The position numbers and the translations under genes were made by a program. A stretch of DNA of 39,264 nucleotides from SIG480 sp045649265 (GTDB lineage Bacteria > Bacillota > Clostridia > Oscillospirales > JAAYXM01), in the NCBI GenBank assembly GCA_045649265.1, contig JAZRPO010000029.1, positions 1 to 39,264 on the forward strand, given 5' to 3'. Below, piece by piece: positions 7,429-19,600 of the stretch. The notes under the pieces were generated by a model that was not told where the DNA came from, did not search any database, and was given only the letters and a program-made list of their open reading frames with translations. How positions within the stretch are numbered: the stretch's first letter is position 1; every line of letters starts with the position of its first letter.

Positions 7429-9148
7429 ACCTGAGTTTATTGCTAAGGCTTTAAGCGAATATAACAGATACAAAGGCGACAAAGAGGTGCTTAATCAGAG
7501 GGTCAGAGATAACGACTACTGGTATAAAGCAAGATACGGTAAACTGATAAATCCGAAAACAAACGAGACAGAGCCTGCAACAGCATTTATTTTTTCGGCA
7601 ATTGAGAATAAATATTCTGATGCAATTGATAATTATCCACATGCAAATATAATTGAACGCGAGGCATCCGATGTAGATTTATCAAAAATACTTACCAAGA
7701 TTATCCCGGTACAGCTTGAGTTGTCGCAGTTTAAAAAGGCATACAAAGCAAACTGGAGAAGAAAGCTTAAGCACGGTACGGGAATATACGGAGTGTTTTA
7801 TGATGACAAGGATATTATTATTAAGCCATTATCGATATTGAATGTATACTGTGATATGCACCTTGACGATGTTCAGGACAGTCAGTTTTTATTCATTGTT
7901 AATGCAATCGATAACGAAGAACTGAAAGAGATGTACCCGGAACACGCGAAAAAGTTTGAGGGCGATACAACAATTGAAACATTTGAAGGCACACAGCAGA
8001 TAAAGGATAGAACAGAAATAGTCGATTGCTACTACAAAAAAAGCGGTAAAGTGCATTGCATGAAGCTTTGCAAAAATGAGGTTATTTCCTCAACCGAGGA
8101 CGGCAACATGAAAGAGGGTTTGTACAGACACGGAATGTACCCGGTTGTATTTGACGTTTTATACCCTGAAGAGGACTGCCCGTTCGGATTCGGAATAATT
8201 GATATCGCAAAAAATCCGCAGACATATATAGACAGACTTGATGGTGCAATTATAAAGAATGCAATGCTGTCAAGTAAAACAAGGTATCTTGTTAAGGACA
8301 ACGGCTCTGTCAACGAGGAAGAGGTACTTGACTATGATAATGATGTAATTCACGTTGCCGGAAGTGTTGATAATGACAGTATCAGAGAAGTTAATGTGTC
8401 AGGGCTGCAATCATTTGTACGGGAGCATCGAGAGAAAAAGATAGACGAGCTTAAGGAAGTAGTCGGCAATCGTGACTTTCAGCAGGGCGGTACAAATGGC
8501 GGAGTTACTGCGGCAAGTGCTATATCTGTACTGCAAGAGGCAGGCAACAAGCTGTCACGAACAATGATTGACGATGCCTACGATGCATATAAGATTGTGA
8601 TTAAGCTTGTTATTGAGCTTATGCGTGAATTCTATAACGAGGATAGAGTATATCGCATCACCAACGACGAGGGCGGAGAGGAATACACAACATTTAATTC
8701 AGCCATGATGTATAACACGGTGCAACAACAAGCGGAAATTCCTGAAGAATTAAGCGATGTTCTTCCCGAAACGTGGGAAAGCGAAGAGCCGATTGAGTTT
8801 GATATCGACATCGTGCCACAGAAAAGCAATCCGTTTCAGAGAGAAGCAAACAATCAAACTATTATGGCATTGTGGGGTGCAGGATTTTTTAATCCGCAAG
8901 TGACAGATTACGCAATTATAGCACTTCAGGCGATGCATTTTGACGGAAAAGAGAATATAATAAAACTGCTTCGTGAACAACAAGAAAAAATGATGCAACA
9001 GCAACAGCAGATGATGGCACAGCAACAGATTGCATCGGGTCAGCTTGTCCCCGTTGAAGATACGTTGCAACAGATTGAAGAAGGCGGAGAGATGGTGCCG
9101 GTTGAAGAAACATTGAGAATGATGGAAGAAGGTGGTATAAATGATTAA
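7412..9148 (+). CDS. Portal protein
   Basis: The portal forms the dodecameric vertex through which DNA is packaged and ejected. The 578-residue product starts with a helical segment containing ARYGKLINPKTNETEP, followed by the portal-typical stretch about ASAISVLQEAGNKLSR (about 370-390), which lies in the helical clip/stem region. The C-terminus has a glutamine run (QEKMMQQQQQMMAQQQ) and two near-identical repeats ending PVEDTLQQIEEGGEM and PVEETLRMMEEGG. ATG 7412 follows GAGGGGAAGC. It overlaps the ejection-protein candidate by eight bases. The size and position after the large terminase fit a P22/N4-like portal. Confidence 0.88.
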   Translation: MKTKIKPEFIAKALSEYNRYKGDKEVLNQRVRDNDYWYKARYGKLINPKTNETEPATAFIFSAIENKYSDAIDNYPHANIIEREASDVDLSKILTKIIPVQLELSQFKKAYKANWRRKLKHGTGIYGVFYDDKDIIIKPLSILNVYCDMHLDDVQDSQFLFIVNAIDNEELKEMYPEHAKKFEGDTTIETFEGTQQIKDRTEIVDCYYKKSGKVHCMKLCKNEVISSTEDGNMKEGLYRHGMYPVVFDVLYPEEDCPFGFGIIDIAKNPQTYIDRLDGAIIKNAMLSSKTRYLVKDNGSVNEEEVLDYDNDVIHVAGSVDNDSIREVNVSGLQSFVREHREKKIDELKEVVGNRDFQQGGTNGGVTAASAISVLQEAGNKLSRTMIDDAYDAYKIVIKLVIELMREFYNEDRVYRITNDEGGEEYTTFNSAMMYNTVQQQAEIPEELSDVLPETWESEEPIEFDIDIVPQKSNPFQREANNQTIMALWGAGFFNPQVTDYAIIALQAMHFDGKENIIKLLREQQEKMMQQQQQMMAQQQIASGQLVPVEDTLQQIEEGGEMVPVEETLRMMEEGGIND

Positions 9149-10613
9149 TGAGCCGAAAAAAAATAACGTAGTACAGTACGCCATGGGCCATCCGACTCCC
9201 GATCAGATGAGAGGAAATGTCATAGATTCTAACACACCGATAAGCTACGGAATAAAACAGAATGGTGTTACGACCAATTACACAGATATCCCCGGGCAGG
9301 GTATAACAATTAACAAGCAGTATGAGCCAAAGACAAACAGCTACACTAATAATAATATACCTGTTAGAGATGCGATGCAGAATTTCGGTTTTGATAATAC
9401 TAAAATCGGTTGGGGCGGCGGTAACGATGTAATGTATGATAATCAGTATTTCATGACCGCCAATCGCAATGATGATGGCGTGACAAAGACTGATATAAAT
9501 TCGCTTATTACTGCGGCAAATAAAGCATATAAGAGTAGCGGATCAGACAATTACATAACCGACGTCACAAGAGGTGCGGCAACAACGGGTCTTGCGAATG
9601 CCGTTGAATATGGTGAGGGTGGTGTGGTTACTGTAGCAGGTGTACCAATATCAAGCGCTGTAATTGTAGACGGTGTTGCCTATGCACCGTATAATGATAT
9701 TGTAAATGCCGTTAAACAAAGCGGCTACAAAACTGCAACAGATACCGTCAGAGAGGCTATGAGTAAGCCGAGAAGTAAATCGGAATCAATTGCGAATCAA
9801 ATTGAAAACTTCAAAGATTTTGAATACGATCCCGAAAAAGATATAGCTTATCAAGTATATAAAGAGCAGTTCATGAAGAACGCACAAAAAGCGGCAGATG
9901 ACACATGGGGCAGAAATGCGGCGAGAAGCGGAGGTTATGCAAATAGTGCGGCTATGGTGGCAAGTGACCAAGCATATTATGACCATATGTCCGACCTGAA
10001 TGCTGTTATTCCACAGCTTATGGATAAGGCTTATGGCAGATACAGAGATGAAAAGGCTGACCTTTACGATATGTTAGATATGTACGGAACACCGTATGAG
10101 CACAGCAAGATGGATTATGATGCACAGAAAACTCAGAATGAGCTTATAGCGGATGCGATGAAAGCTGATTATGATAGAAGCTATGACATTGCTGAATCTA
10201 ACAGACTCGAAGAAAACGAGAAACGCCGTATATACGAAAATGATAGAGATTATGAACGTGGTGTGCAGGAGTTCGAAAAGAAACTTGAAGCAGAAAACAA
10301 ATACAACGATGTACAGCTTGCGATGCTTCAGGCACAATTCAATCAGGATGTGCTTCAAGATGCATTAGCACAGCAGAATAAGGAAGCTGAGCTTGCACTG
10401 AAAGCAAAAGCAGATGCGAGAGACCAAGCTATGCATGATGCAACAATACCGAAGGTTACGGCAGAGGCGGCATATGATGCGGCAAAAGCTCAACAGAGGA
10501 TAGACAATTTAAATGAAACCGGTGGCGATGGTGGCGGTACAGGTAATGAAGATAAGAAGAAAAAACCAAAAGAAGATACCATGTCTGCTATATTATCCGC
10601 AATGATAGGCTAA
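9141..10613 (+). CDS. Internal virion / ejection protein candidate
   Basis: A protein of 490 residues. The N-terminal third is glycine-, asparagine- and threonine-rich and looks flexible. Near residues 155-195 there is a short beta segment VPISSAVIVDGVAYAPYNDI, which resembles the copper-amine-oxidase N-terminal type repeat seen in phage and wall proteins. Residues about 215-455 are almost all helix with many tyrosines and charged coiled-coil stretches, and the end is glycine- then lysine-rich. It lies between the portal and the giant ejected-type protein, the position of pilot or ejection proteins in short-tailed phages. It is not identified by any catalytic motif. Confidence 0.5.
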   Translation: MINEPKKNNVVQYAMGHPTPDQMRGNVIDSNTPISYGIKQNGVTTNYTDIPGQGITINKQYEPKTNSYTNNNIPVRDAMQNFGFDNTKIGWGGGNDVMYDNQYFMTANRNDDGVTKTDINSLITAANKAYKSSGSDNYITDVTRGAATTGLANAVEYGEGGVVTVAGVPISSAVIVDGVAYAPYNDIVNAVKQSGYKTATDTVREAMSKPRSKSESIANQIENFKDFEYDPEKDIAYQVYKEQFMKNAQKAADDTWGRNAARSGGYANSAAMVASDQAYYDHMSDLNAVIPQLMDKAYGRYRDEKADLYDMLDMYGTPYEHSKMDYDAQKTQNELIADAMKADYDRSYDIAESNRLEENEKRRIYENDRDYERGVQEFEKKLEAENKYNDVQLAMLQAQFNQDVLQDALAQQNKEAELALKAKADARDQAMHDATIPKVTAEAAYDAAKAQQRIDNLNETGGDGGGTGNEDKKKKPKEDTMSAILSAMIG

Positions 10614-10624
10614 CAATTATAAAA

Positions 10625-10645
10625 GGGAGAGTATAACACTCTCCC
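10625..10645 (+). promoter_or_regulatory. Intergenic hairpin before the giant gene
   Basis: GGGAGAGT and ACTCTCCC form a perfect 8-bp stem with loop ATAAC, between two late genes. There is no T-run after it, so an RNA-processing or stability element is more likely than a terminator. Confidence 0.6.
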
Positions 10646-10663
10646 TGAAAGGAGAACAAACGC

Positions 10664-13600
10664 ATGAGATATCAAGAAACAGAAAGCGGTATTGCAAAAT
10701 TTGATGATTCGGGAAAGCTTATCGGTGTGTACTCGAAATCCGACCCGAATGTAAAAGAATGGAGGCAGCAGCAGAGTGTATCTGCCAGAAGAAGCGGAAA
10801 TAAGAATACATCTGCAACGAACACGAAACCTGCAGTAAATACAAAACCGAAATATTCTGAGCCGATAGGACCTAAGCCGCAAGTTAAAAGTACACCTACA
10901 ACACAAAAACCTGCGACACAGACTCGGCAGAATATCGGTTATAACACTTACAACCGACCGTGGGAACAAAAGCTTCCTGAGATTGCAAGACCGGGTGAAC
11001 AGCGGAAAAGACTTGACAATGCGGTACAGCCGGAGCTTGAGCGTATTAATCGTGACAGACCATATGTGATGAAGGGCAAACAAACCGTAACATCAATCCG
11101 CCCGGAAGATAAAAGATTTACACGAACAGCAAAAAATATTGAAAACCTTCGCAATCTTAAAATGAACGAAGATGAATATTATGCAAAAGTCGGAAGATAT
11201 GGCATTGATTCTGCAAACGAATGGTTTGAAACTGAAGCAAACAGATACGGCATCAAAAAATACGATGACTATTCCAGGCAAGCAGATTGGGCGGAAAAAG
11301 TAAGCTCCAAAGAGTTTTATAAAACCATCGGAGAAATGGCAGAAACTAATACCGGTCAGAGCGTAAGACAGTATCACGAATGGGCAGAAAAAGTCGGATT
11401 CAAGAACACCGATGCAGAGCGTGCAAGAATTGCAATTGATACAAATAATCTTTCGGGAAATGACCTTGACGAATATTATAAGCTGTTATATAACGATGGA
11501 CTTGATTCGGCTTCTGTATTTGCGATGCAAAAGTCAGGGTATGTTGTTCCTGAGCCTGAGCAATTTGATATAAAAGCCGCTGAAAAGGAAGCGGAAAGAA
11601 TATTCAAAACCGAAGGTTATGAGAAATATATAGAATACGTTAACGGCATCAATAATTATCTCCAAAACGAATATCCTGCGGAATGGGAAAATAAATATCA
11701 GCAAAATTTTACAGATACGTTTGGTAGATATATCAATAATTCTGTACGAAATACTGACTACGAAAGTGATGATTACAGATTAAAACAGCTTGTAAAAAGC
11801 AAAGCAGGGAAAGAAAAAGAGTATTACAAGGATGCACTTGATGTTGTTAACAGGTACGACTACATTGTAAGCAAGGACCCAAACGCACAATATAAAATTA
11901 ACCAAGGGCAACAAACTGATGTGTCAATGGCAGATGTGTTAGATTTAAGTGGAAATTCTAACACAGAGTTCACAATGTCAAGCAAAGACATGAGTGAAAA
12001 GGCAAGAAACACATTCAATTACTTGAAGTCCGTTGATGTAGATGCGGCAAAGGAGTATTATTCGGCATATGAAAAGCTGACACGAGTTAGCCGTAATCAG
12101 AATAAAAACGAGAGTTTTTACCAATTTGGTAAAGAGCATTGGGGTTTAGCAGGCGCTGCAAATGTTGCCGCAAGCACAGTTGGTGGATTAGTTTCATTAC
12201 CGAGGCAGTTGTATCAAGTAGCAAGTGAGGCTACGGGCGGAGAGTATATGCCACCCGAAAACCTTGCCGCATTAAATCCTCTGTTAAGTGCTAAAAATGC
12301 CATGCATCAGGGTGCTTTGGAGGGTATCGACAGCAATGCAGGAAAATTCTTATACAACACAGCAATATCAACTGTTAACAACGTAGCCGGAATTGCGCTA
12401 TACAACAAATATTATCCGCTTATTATGTCACTCAACGCGGCAGGCGAAGAAACACATTCAGGTCTTGAAAGAGGGCTGTCAAAAGAAGCGGCAATAATGA
12501 ACGGTGCAGCAGTTGGCGCCATTGAATACTTGACAGAAAAAATGTTTTTTGATGATGTCATGGAAGTTATGACATCACCAATGGCAAAAGGCTCGGCGAG
12601 CAAAATTCGTAACATTGCAAAAGCGGCAGTCGCAAACACGGGGTCAGAATTCGGTGAAGAATTTACAGGTAAAATAGCACAGAACATTGCTGACCAGATT
12701 ATATCGGGCGACAAATCAGAATTCAACCGTAAAGTGAATGAAAATGTCGCAAACGGCATGAATAGAGACGAAGCTGTGCAAAATGCGTTTATGGATTTGT
12801 ATGTTTGGGGGTCGCTCGAAAACGGTCTTGCAGGTGCAATATCAGGCAGTATTCTTGGTGGAGCAAATAACTACTCATATGTAAGTAATGTCGGCGCAAG
12901 TGTGGTTAACAGCAATATAGGTGATGTAATTCTTACCAGAGCATTATCTGCACCCAAAGGAACAAGCACATATACTGCCGCCGAAGCGATTGTGAAAAAG
13001 CTTCAGAACGGAGAAAGGGTAGATAACTATCAATACGGATTGCTGAAAAATGCAATGAGTGAAGATGGTGTCAAACTTGCTGATGCCGATATGACACCGA
13101 CAGATAAGCTTAACAACGTATATCTGAAAAAAAGCGGCGGTGTTGCCGGGACTGTGGCGGCTTCAAGACTGAGTTGGTCGCAGTATCAGTATCTGGATGA
13201 AATAGGAAGAGCAAAAGGAAAAAACATCATCATTAAGGATTTTATCGGGAATGATGTTGAAGTTGATGATGGCAATGGTGGGAAAACAAAAGTTCATTTT
13301 GCTGATGCAGACAACGGATATTATGACATGAAAACGGGAGATATTTATATATCAGCAAACAGCGAAAATCCGTTACTTGCTACAGCAAGACATGAAATAT
13401 TCCATCCTTATGCACAGACCGAAGCAGGGCAAAAATACATTGATAAAATTAATAACATTGCAAAAAGGCAAAATAAAGAAGCATATGACGCTAAAATTAA
13501 CGGCATTAAAAGAATGTATAAAAACAGAGGTAGTCGTGAGATTGGTGACCTTGCCCGTGAAGAATTTGCCGCAGATGCCGCATGGAAAATGATGTCAAGG

Positions 13601-16600
13601 TTTACGGACGTGGTTAAGCTTACCAACGAAACGCCGAGCATTGCACAAAAAATCAAAGGTGTTGTGGTTGATTTACTTAATACTATTGAAGGAGCAAATG
13701 CAAAAATCAATGGTGTTGCCGGAAATGTGTATGATGGAATGACGAAAACACAGCTTCAGAACATCAGACGTAATTTTGAAATGGCATTAGGGCAAAATAT
13801 TCCAACCGTTTCCAAAACAGAAACAGTTGCTCCTGCAGGTGCTACAACCAATCCAATAACAAATACAGCCAATCCAATAACGAATACACCAAATATTCCG
13901 CAGACACAAAGCACACCCGATATTACACAAGTGTTGTCAAGGTATAGTTTTAAAAATAATATTCTTGACAATAAAAATAAAAGTGATATAATAAAAACTG
14001 AACAATATAGAGCTACATGGACAATAGAAGCAGAAATATTGACAAATCAGGATTTAGCTTTATTCTATCAGGAAATTGGAAAATTAAATTATAGAGGGAA
14101 AAATAATTATCATACTTCGGCATATGGGGAATATATATTTGAGATAGGAAACAAGCTCATCTATACCGATGGTAAATATGAATATCCTACAATAACACAA
14201 GTAATTACATTTGATAGTGTTTATGAAAATGAAATAGAAATTGCAAAGGAGTGGATTTTTAGTGAAGAACAAAGTGAATCCGAAATCTATGATGCGATCG
14301 GCCTTATTAAAGCTACTTTTGGAGAGGGGTATATCAGCAAAACAAGCTTTGAAGATTATCGAGCCAATAGCGCGAGCGAAGACGGAAAAAGAAAAAGAAA
14401 TAATAGCAGAACAAATACTAAAAAGCATGAACAAGTAGAAAATGCAGAACGCGACATAACAAAGGTTCTGGACAAAGGCGGAAAGAGGTCTGCTAAAAAT
14501 AAGGCAGGCGCAGGAGAAGTTAACCTCTCCGAAACCGACAAAGTATACATGAATGCAGTCAGAGCAGGAGATACTGAAACAGCTCAGAGAATGGTTGATG
14601 AGGCGGCGAAGAGGGCAGGCTATAACATAAGAGCATATCACGGAACAAGTAAAGGTGGTTTTACTGTATTTGATACATTCAATTATGTAGCTAAGTACGG
14701 CTTGTTCGGAAATGGTGCATACTTCACAGAAGATGCAGACATAGCACAATCTTATACCAAGAAGGGCAAAGGCAACAATCCGCAAGTATATGACACATAT
14801 TTATCAATTAACAATCCGATTGATATGGATGCAGAAGCTAATGTTAATAAGTGGAATTCTGTTCTGACAAGATACAGCGAGATTCCGACAAGAGTGAAAA
14901 GCGGAGAGACAAACGAAGAAGTGTTCCGTAATATTGAAGAAGACCTCAACATGGCTGGATTGCCCACATGGGAAGTTGAAGAAATTATCAGAAGCATATT
15001 TGAATCTATGGGTTATGATGGCATTACGTACATCGGCGGCGGCAGAGTAAATGCCGATAGTAAACGACACAGAGTGTGGATTGCATTTTATGAAGAACAG
15101 ATTAAGTCGGCAAATCCTGCAACCTACGACAATGATGGTAATATAATCCCGTTGTCAGAAAGATTCAACCGCAACAGATTGGATATAAGATATTCAATCA
15201 AAGAGAATCCGACAGAAGCAAAGGTTAATCTGCCAAGCGAAACTGATGTAAGTGTTGCCAGTGATGTTGAGGATGTAGGGAAGTTTTCATTTAAGAAAAA
15301 TGTTGATTCGGATATTACGAAAATCTTGCATAAGGATTCGGAACCGGACGTAAAATCGCTCAAGGAAATTCTTTCGGAAATGAATATGACTGAGGAGGAG
15401 TTTTATAATCATACTCCTGAAATGCAAAAGGTGATAATTGAATATCAGAATTCTGTAGATTCAGGTGTTATAAAATATGCAAATGATGTTAGAAAAAATG
15501 GCCAAAATAAAAAAATATATAAATTAAATGTATCTGTAGAAAAGAAAGGTAGTAATAAAATATCTGATTTGGTTGGTTTTGATGTTGATGATTTTGAAGT
15601 AGCACTACATCCTACAAGTATTAAGCATATAGACAAAAGGCACGGGATTTTAGGCAAACAAGATTCGTCAATGAAAAACGATAATGATTTAGCAAGAATT
15701 GGATATGTAATTAAAAACTATGATAATGTATCGTTAGAAAAAACCAGATCGCAAGCATTTACTGACAGAACGGGCAAAAGCTCAAAAAAAATAAAATATG
15801 AGAAAAGAATAGATGGTACATATTATGTTATTGAGGCTGTTCCGGATACAAATAAAAAACTTGCATATGTTATATCTGCATACAAAACAAAAGCAGTCAA
15901 TCAACCCCTGGATGTACAAGCCTCACAGGTAACGTCCGAAAACGAATTGATTAATACTGCTTCTGACGATATTATATCACAAGAAAGTCAAAAAAGCAAT
16001 ACCTTTTCTGAAAATAAAAATTACTCCCTCAAATCAAACCCAGCCACCAAAGCAACCGTATATCTTCCGGGCGAAGAACACAGCGGCAATGTCGCAGGTG
16101 ATGAAGAAGAGGACAACAAAAAGACTTCTGCTGTATACAAGAACAGCATTATGGACAAGGACACATACAAAAGCATTCAGAGTGAAGCAGAAGCTCGTAA
16201 GCCTGAATTCATGTATGATGGTATAACCAACAAGGAAACATATAATTCAGCTCAAGGCAGAGTAAAAAGAAGAGGCGAAGACAGAGCCACAGCAGACCTT
16301 CTCGCAAAAGCCGCATCGGGCGATGCGTGGACAGCGGATGATACAGCGGCAGGTCTTGCACTTATGGCACATTACCAGACGAATGGAGATCCGGCAAGAG
16401 CAGTTGATATTGCATCGGCTATGAGGCAAAAGCTTACTCAGGCAGGTCAGGCTATTCAAGCGATGGCCATGATTGACAAGCTCACACCCGAAGGAAAGTT
16501 TATTGCAGTCAGTCGTGAAGCGATGAAAGCAAATAAAGTCGCTGAAGAACAGCTCAAAAAGAAAATGGATAAGGACAAAGATTTTGAGTACAGCGAGTAT

Positions 16601-19600
16601 GAAGATGAAAAAGAGCAAATCAAAAAGCTCAAAAGAGAGTTAAGACGTCTTGAGGCAAGGAAAGCAGAGCTTGACGATGAAATTGAAAACGGCACAGAGG
16701 ATGACTCTGCAGAAGATTCAGAGCCGAATATCGTCGATGTGTTAAAAGGCGAAACGAAACCGAACAAGGTTAACAAATCCACAAAGCAACAGCTTGAGGA
16801 AGAAGCTGAGCTTGAAAACAAGCTTTCCGAAATGGAAACAAAGCTTGAAGAAGCTTTTGAGGAATATGAAATAGCTGAGGCTGAAAAGAATGCCGTTAAC
16901 GAACAGCTTAAAGGTGTCCGTAAAGAGATTTCTGAAATTAAAGCTAAGACTAAGAAAGACCTGCAAACAGCCGCAAACAATGAACAGAAAATCAAAGAAG
17001 CTGAAGCTGAGAGGGAAAAGCTGTTTGACGATTACATTGCGGCAGATGAGATTAAGAACGAGCTTAGTGAGGAACTGAGAGCAATCCGCAAAGAAATCTC
17101 TGAAATTAAAGCTAAAACTAAAGGTAAACTGAAACAAGCAGAGAACACAGAGCAAAGAATTCAGCAAGCTGAAATGAAACTCAAAGAAGTCCAAGCTGAG
17201 TATGATAAAGTGTTAGCAGAAGCGAATGCAATGAAGGAAAAACTGAAAGCTAAGAAGGAAGAAATAGCCGCATTAAAAAAGGAAATTGACCGTGTTAAAA
17301 GAAATGCACAAGCTTCCCTCAATAGACTTAAGAGAAACATTGCATCTATTGAAAAGTCAAAAATTACAATTGAGCAAATCGGAAAAGAAAAAGAGTTGCT
17401 TCAAAGACAACAAACGATTGAAGAAATATTTGAGTCGTTTGACGTTCCTTATATGTCCGAGGATAGACTTGCTGAGATTCAGCAGACATTCCATGATATT
17501 GAAAACCTAAACAACGTGGATGATCTGATTGAGTTGATATTAAGACAATCTAAGGAAAGAGGTACTGTTACAAGTAAAACTCTGCGAAAGGCATTAAAAA
17601 AACAAAAAGTGCAGTTCCTCAAAGATGTTGCCGCAAAACAACTGTTCGGAATGGTACAAGATTTAATTCCTCCAAGCTTCAGCAGACGAATTGCGACATA
17701 TCAGACTATTGCACACTTGTTCAACCTCAGAACACAAAACCGAAATGTAACATCTAATGTTGCTTTTAATGGCGTTGAAACAATTGCAAATAACATAGCT
17801 GTCGGTATAGATATGGCACTATCGTTATTCCCTGCAGCAAACAAGCAGAGAACAGTAGGCTTTGACCGAGGTGCGTTTGAAAAAGGGCATTTTAAAGCCT
17901 CATCAGATAAGGCAACAAGAAAGTATATTGACATTGCACTTGACGTTAATACAGAAGCTGATATATCGGGCTATATGCAACAAAAAGGCAGAACATTTAG
18001 AGGCAAATACAATCCGTTAACGTATGCGGAGAGATATATGAGCTATGGCTTGGGTGTTACAGATGAATTTACAAAAGGCGGAGTGGAACATAATATATAC
18101 GAAAGTTTGTCAAGGCTTAAGAATGCAGGTTACACAGACGAAGAAATCAGAGAGATAGCCAGAGAAGAAGCGAGATACAGAACATTCCAAGACGACAATA
18201 TCGTTTCTAAATTGTTCGGAAGACTTAAAAAGGCTCTTAATACAATCGGTAACGAGGAATTCGGCCTTGGTGACTTCGTAATGAAGTACACACAAGTTCC
18301 GGGCGCATTGTTAATGAGAAGCTTTGAGTTTTCCCCTTTGGGATATATCAAGTTCATAACAACAACAGCAAAAGCAATAAAAGCTAAAGAGCTCACTCCG
18401 AAACAGCAAAGAGACATAGCATTATCAATCGGAAGAGCTACAACGGGTACAGGTCTTATCTTTGCATTTTGTGCATTAGCCAGACTCGGTTTGCTCATTA
18501 ATGAAGATGACGAGGAAGATAAGGAAGTTAAAAACGTCAACAAAGCCGAGGGATTAAGCGGCACGCAAATTAATCTTTCAGGAGTAGGTAGATTAATCAC
18601 GGGCGGCGCCCCTGCAAGACAATACGGTGATGTTTTAGTGTCTGTTGGTTTCTTGGAACCGTTGTCGTCTCTGATGACAAAAGGCATTGCGTTGTCTAAG
18701 GCTGACCAAATGACAGCAAAGGATTGGGCAAGGGTTATTACAGCATCAACCTTTGAAGAGCTTGCTACAATGTCTACGATGCAATCACTCAGAGATATCA
18801 TGGGTGCGGCACAATATGGCACAACAAGCCTTGCTGACACAGCTGTAACACTTGCATCCAGTTGGATTACGGGATTCATTCCTGCACCGATAAGACAGAC
18901 AGCATCGTTTATTGACGGCATTCAAAGGGACCCGTATCATGCAGAAAATAGTTTGAACGAGGTTGCATACAGAGTGCTTTCAGGAATACCGTTTGCGTCA
19001 AAAACAGTACCTGCCAAAGTTACACCATTTGGAGATGAAAAGGTTAAGAATACAGGAAGAAATATATTTGACTTCCTGAACAATTACACCAATCCCGGAT
19101 ACGTTACCATATATCAAGGGAGCGAAGTATCAGCAGAGGCTAAGCGACTGTATAAGTACAACGATGGAGTGTTGCCGAAAACACCGCCTACATCACTCAA
19201 GGTAGACGGTCAAAAGTACGAAATCAAAGGAAAGGATTACGAAAGATGGTCTAAGATGCTCGGTAAGAACACCGAGGAAGCCGTTAAGGAGTACATGCAG
19301 ACCGAGGAATATCAGCTTATGGCTGACCAAGAACGTGCTGAAAAAATAGCTGATATCGTTAATGAGGTGTATGCTGACAGTAAGGAACAGTATATAGCTG
19401 AGAAAATAGGCACGTCAAAAACGGAATATGATATGCTTGAGGATGATATGAAAGCATATAGTAAAGCATCCGGCATTAACAAGATACCAGGCAGAACGTA
19501 TGTTACCTTCGAGGGCGATAATGGTGAGTTTACCTATGAGCTTTCAAAAGAAACTCAGAAAAAGTATGAGGACCTTCTTGGTCAGGTTAAAAACGAGCTT

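Noticed and set aside
13840..13890. CRISPR-like short repeats (AATCCAATAAC/GAATAC units)
   Set aside because: These are in-frame Pro/Asn/Thr linker codons of the giant protein, not spaced repeats; no CRISPR array is visible anywhere in the window.
16456..16995. Leftward 179-residue serine/phenylalanine-rich frame
   Set aside because: It is the antisense of the coiled-coil part of the giant protein, whose Glu/Lys codons give Ser/Phe-rich shadows.
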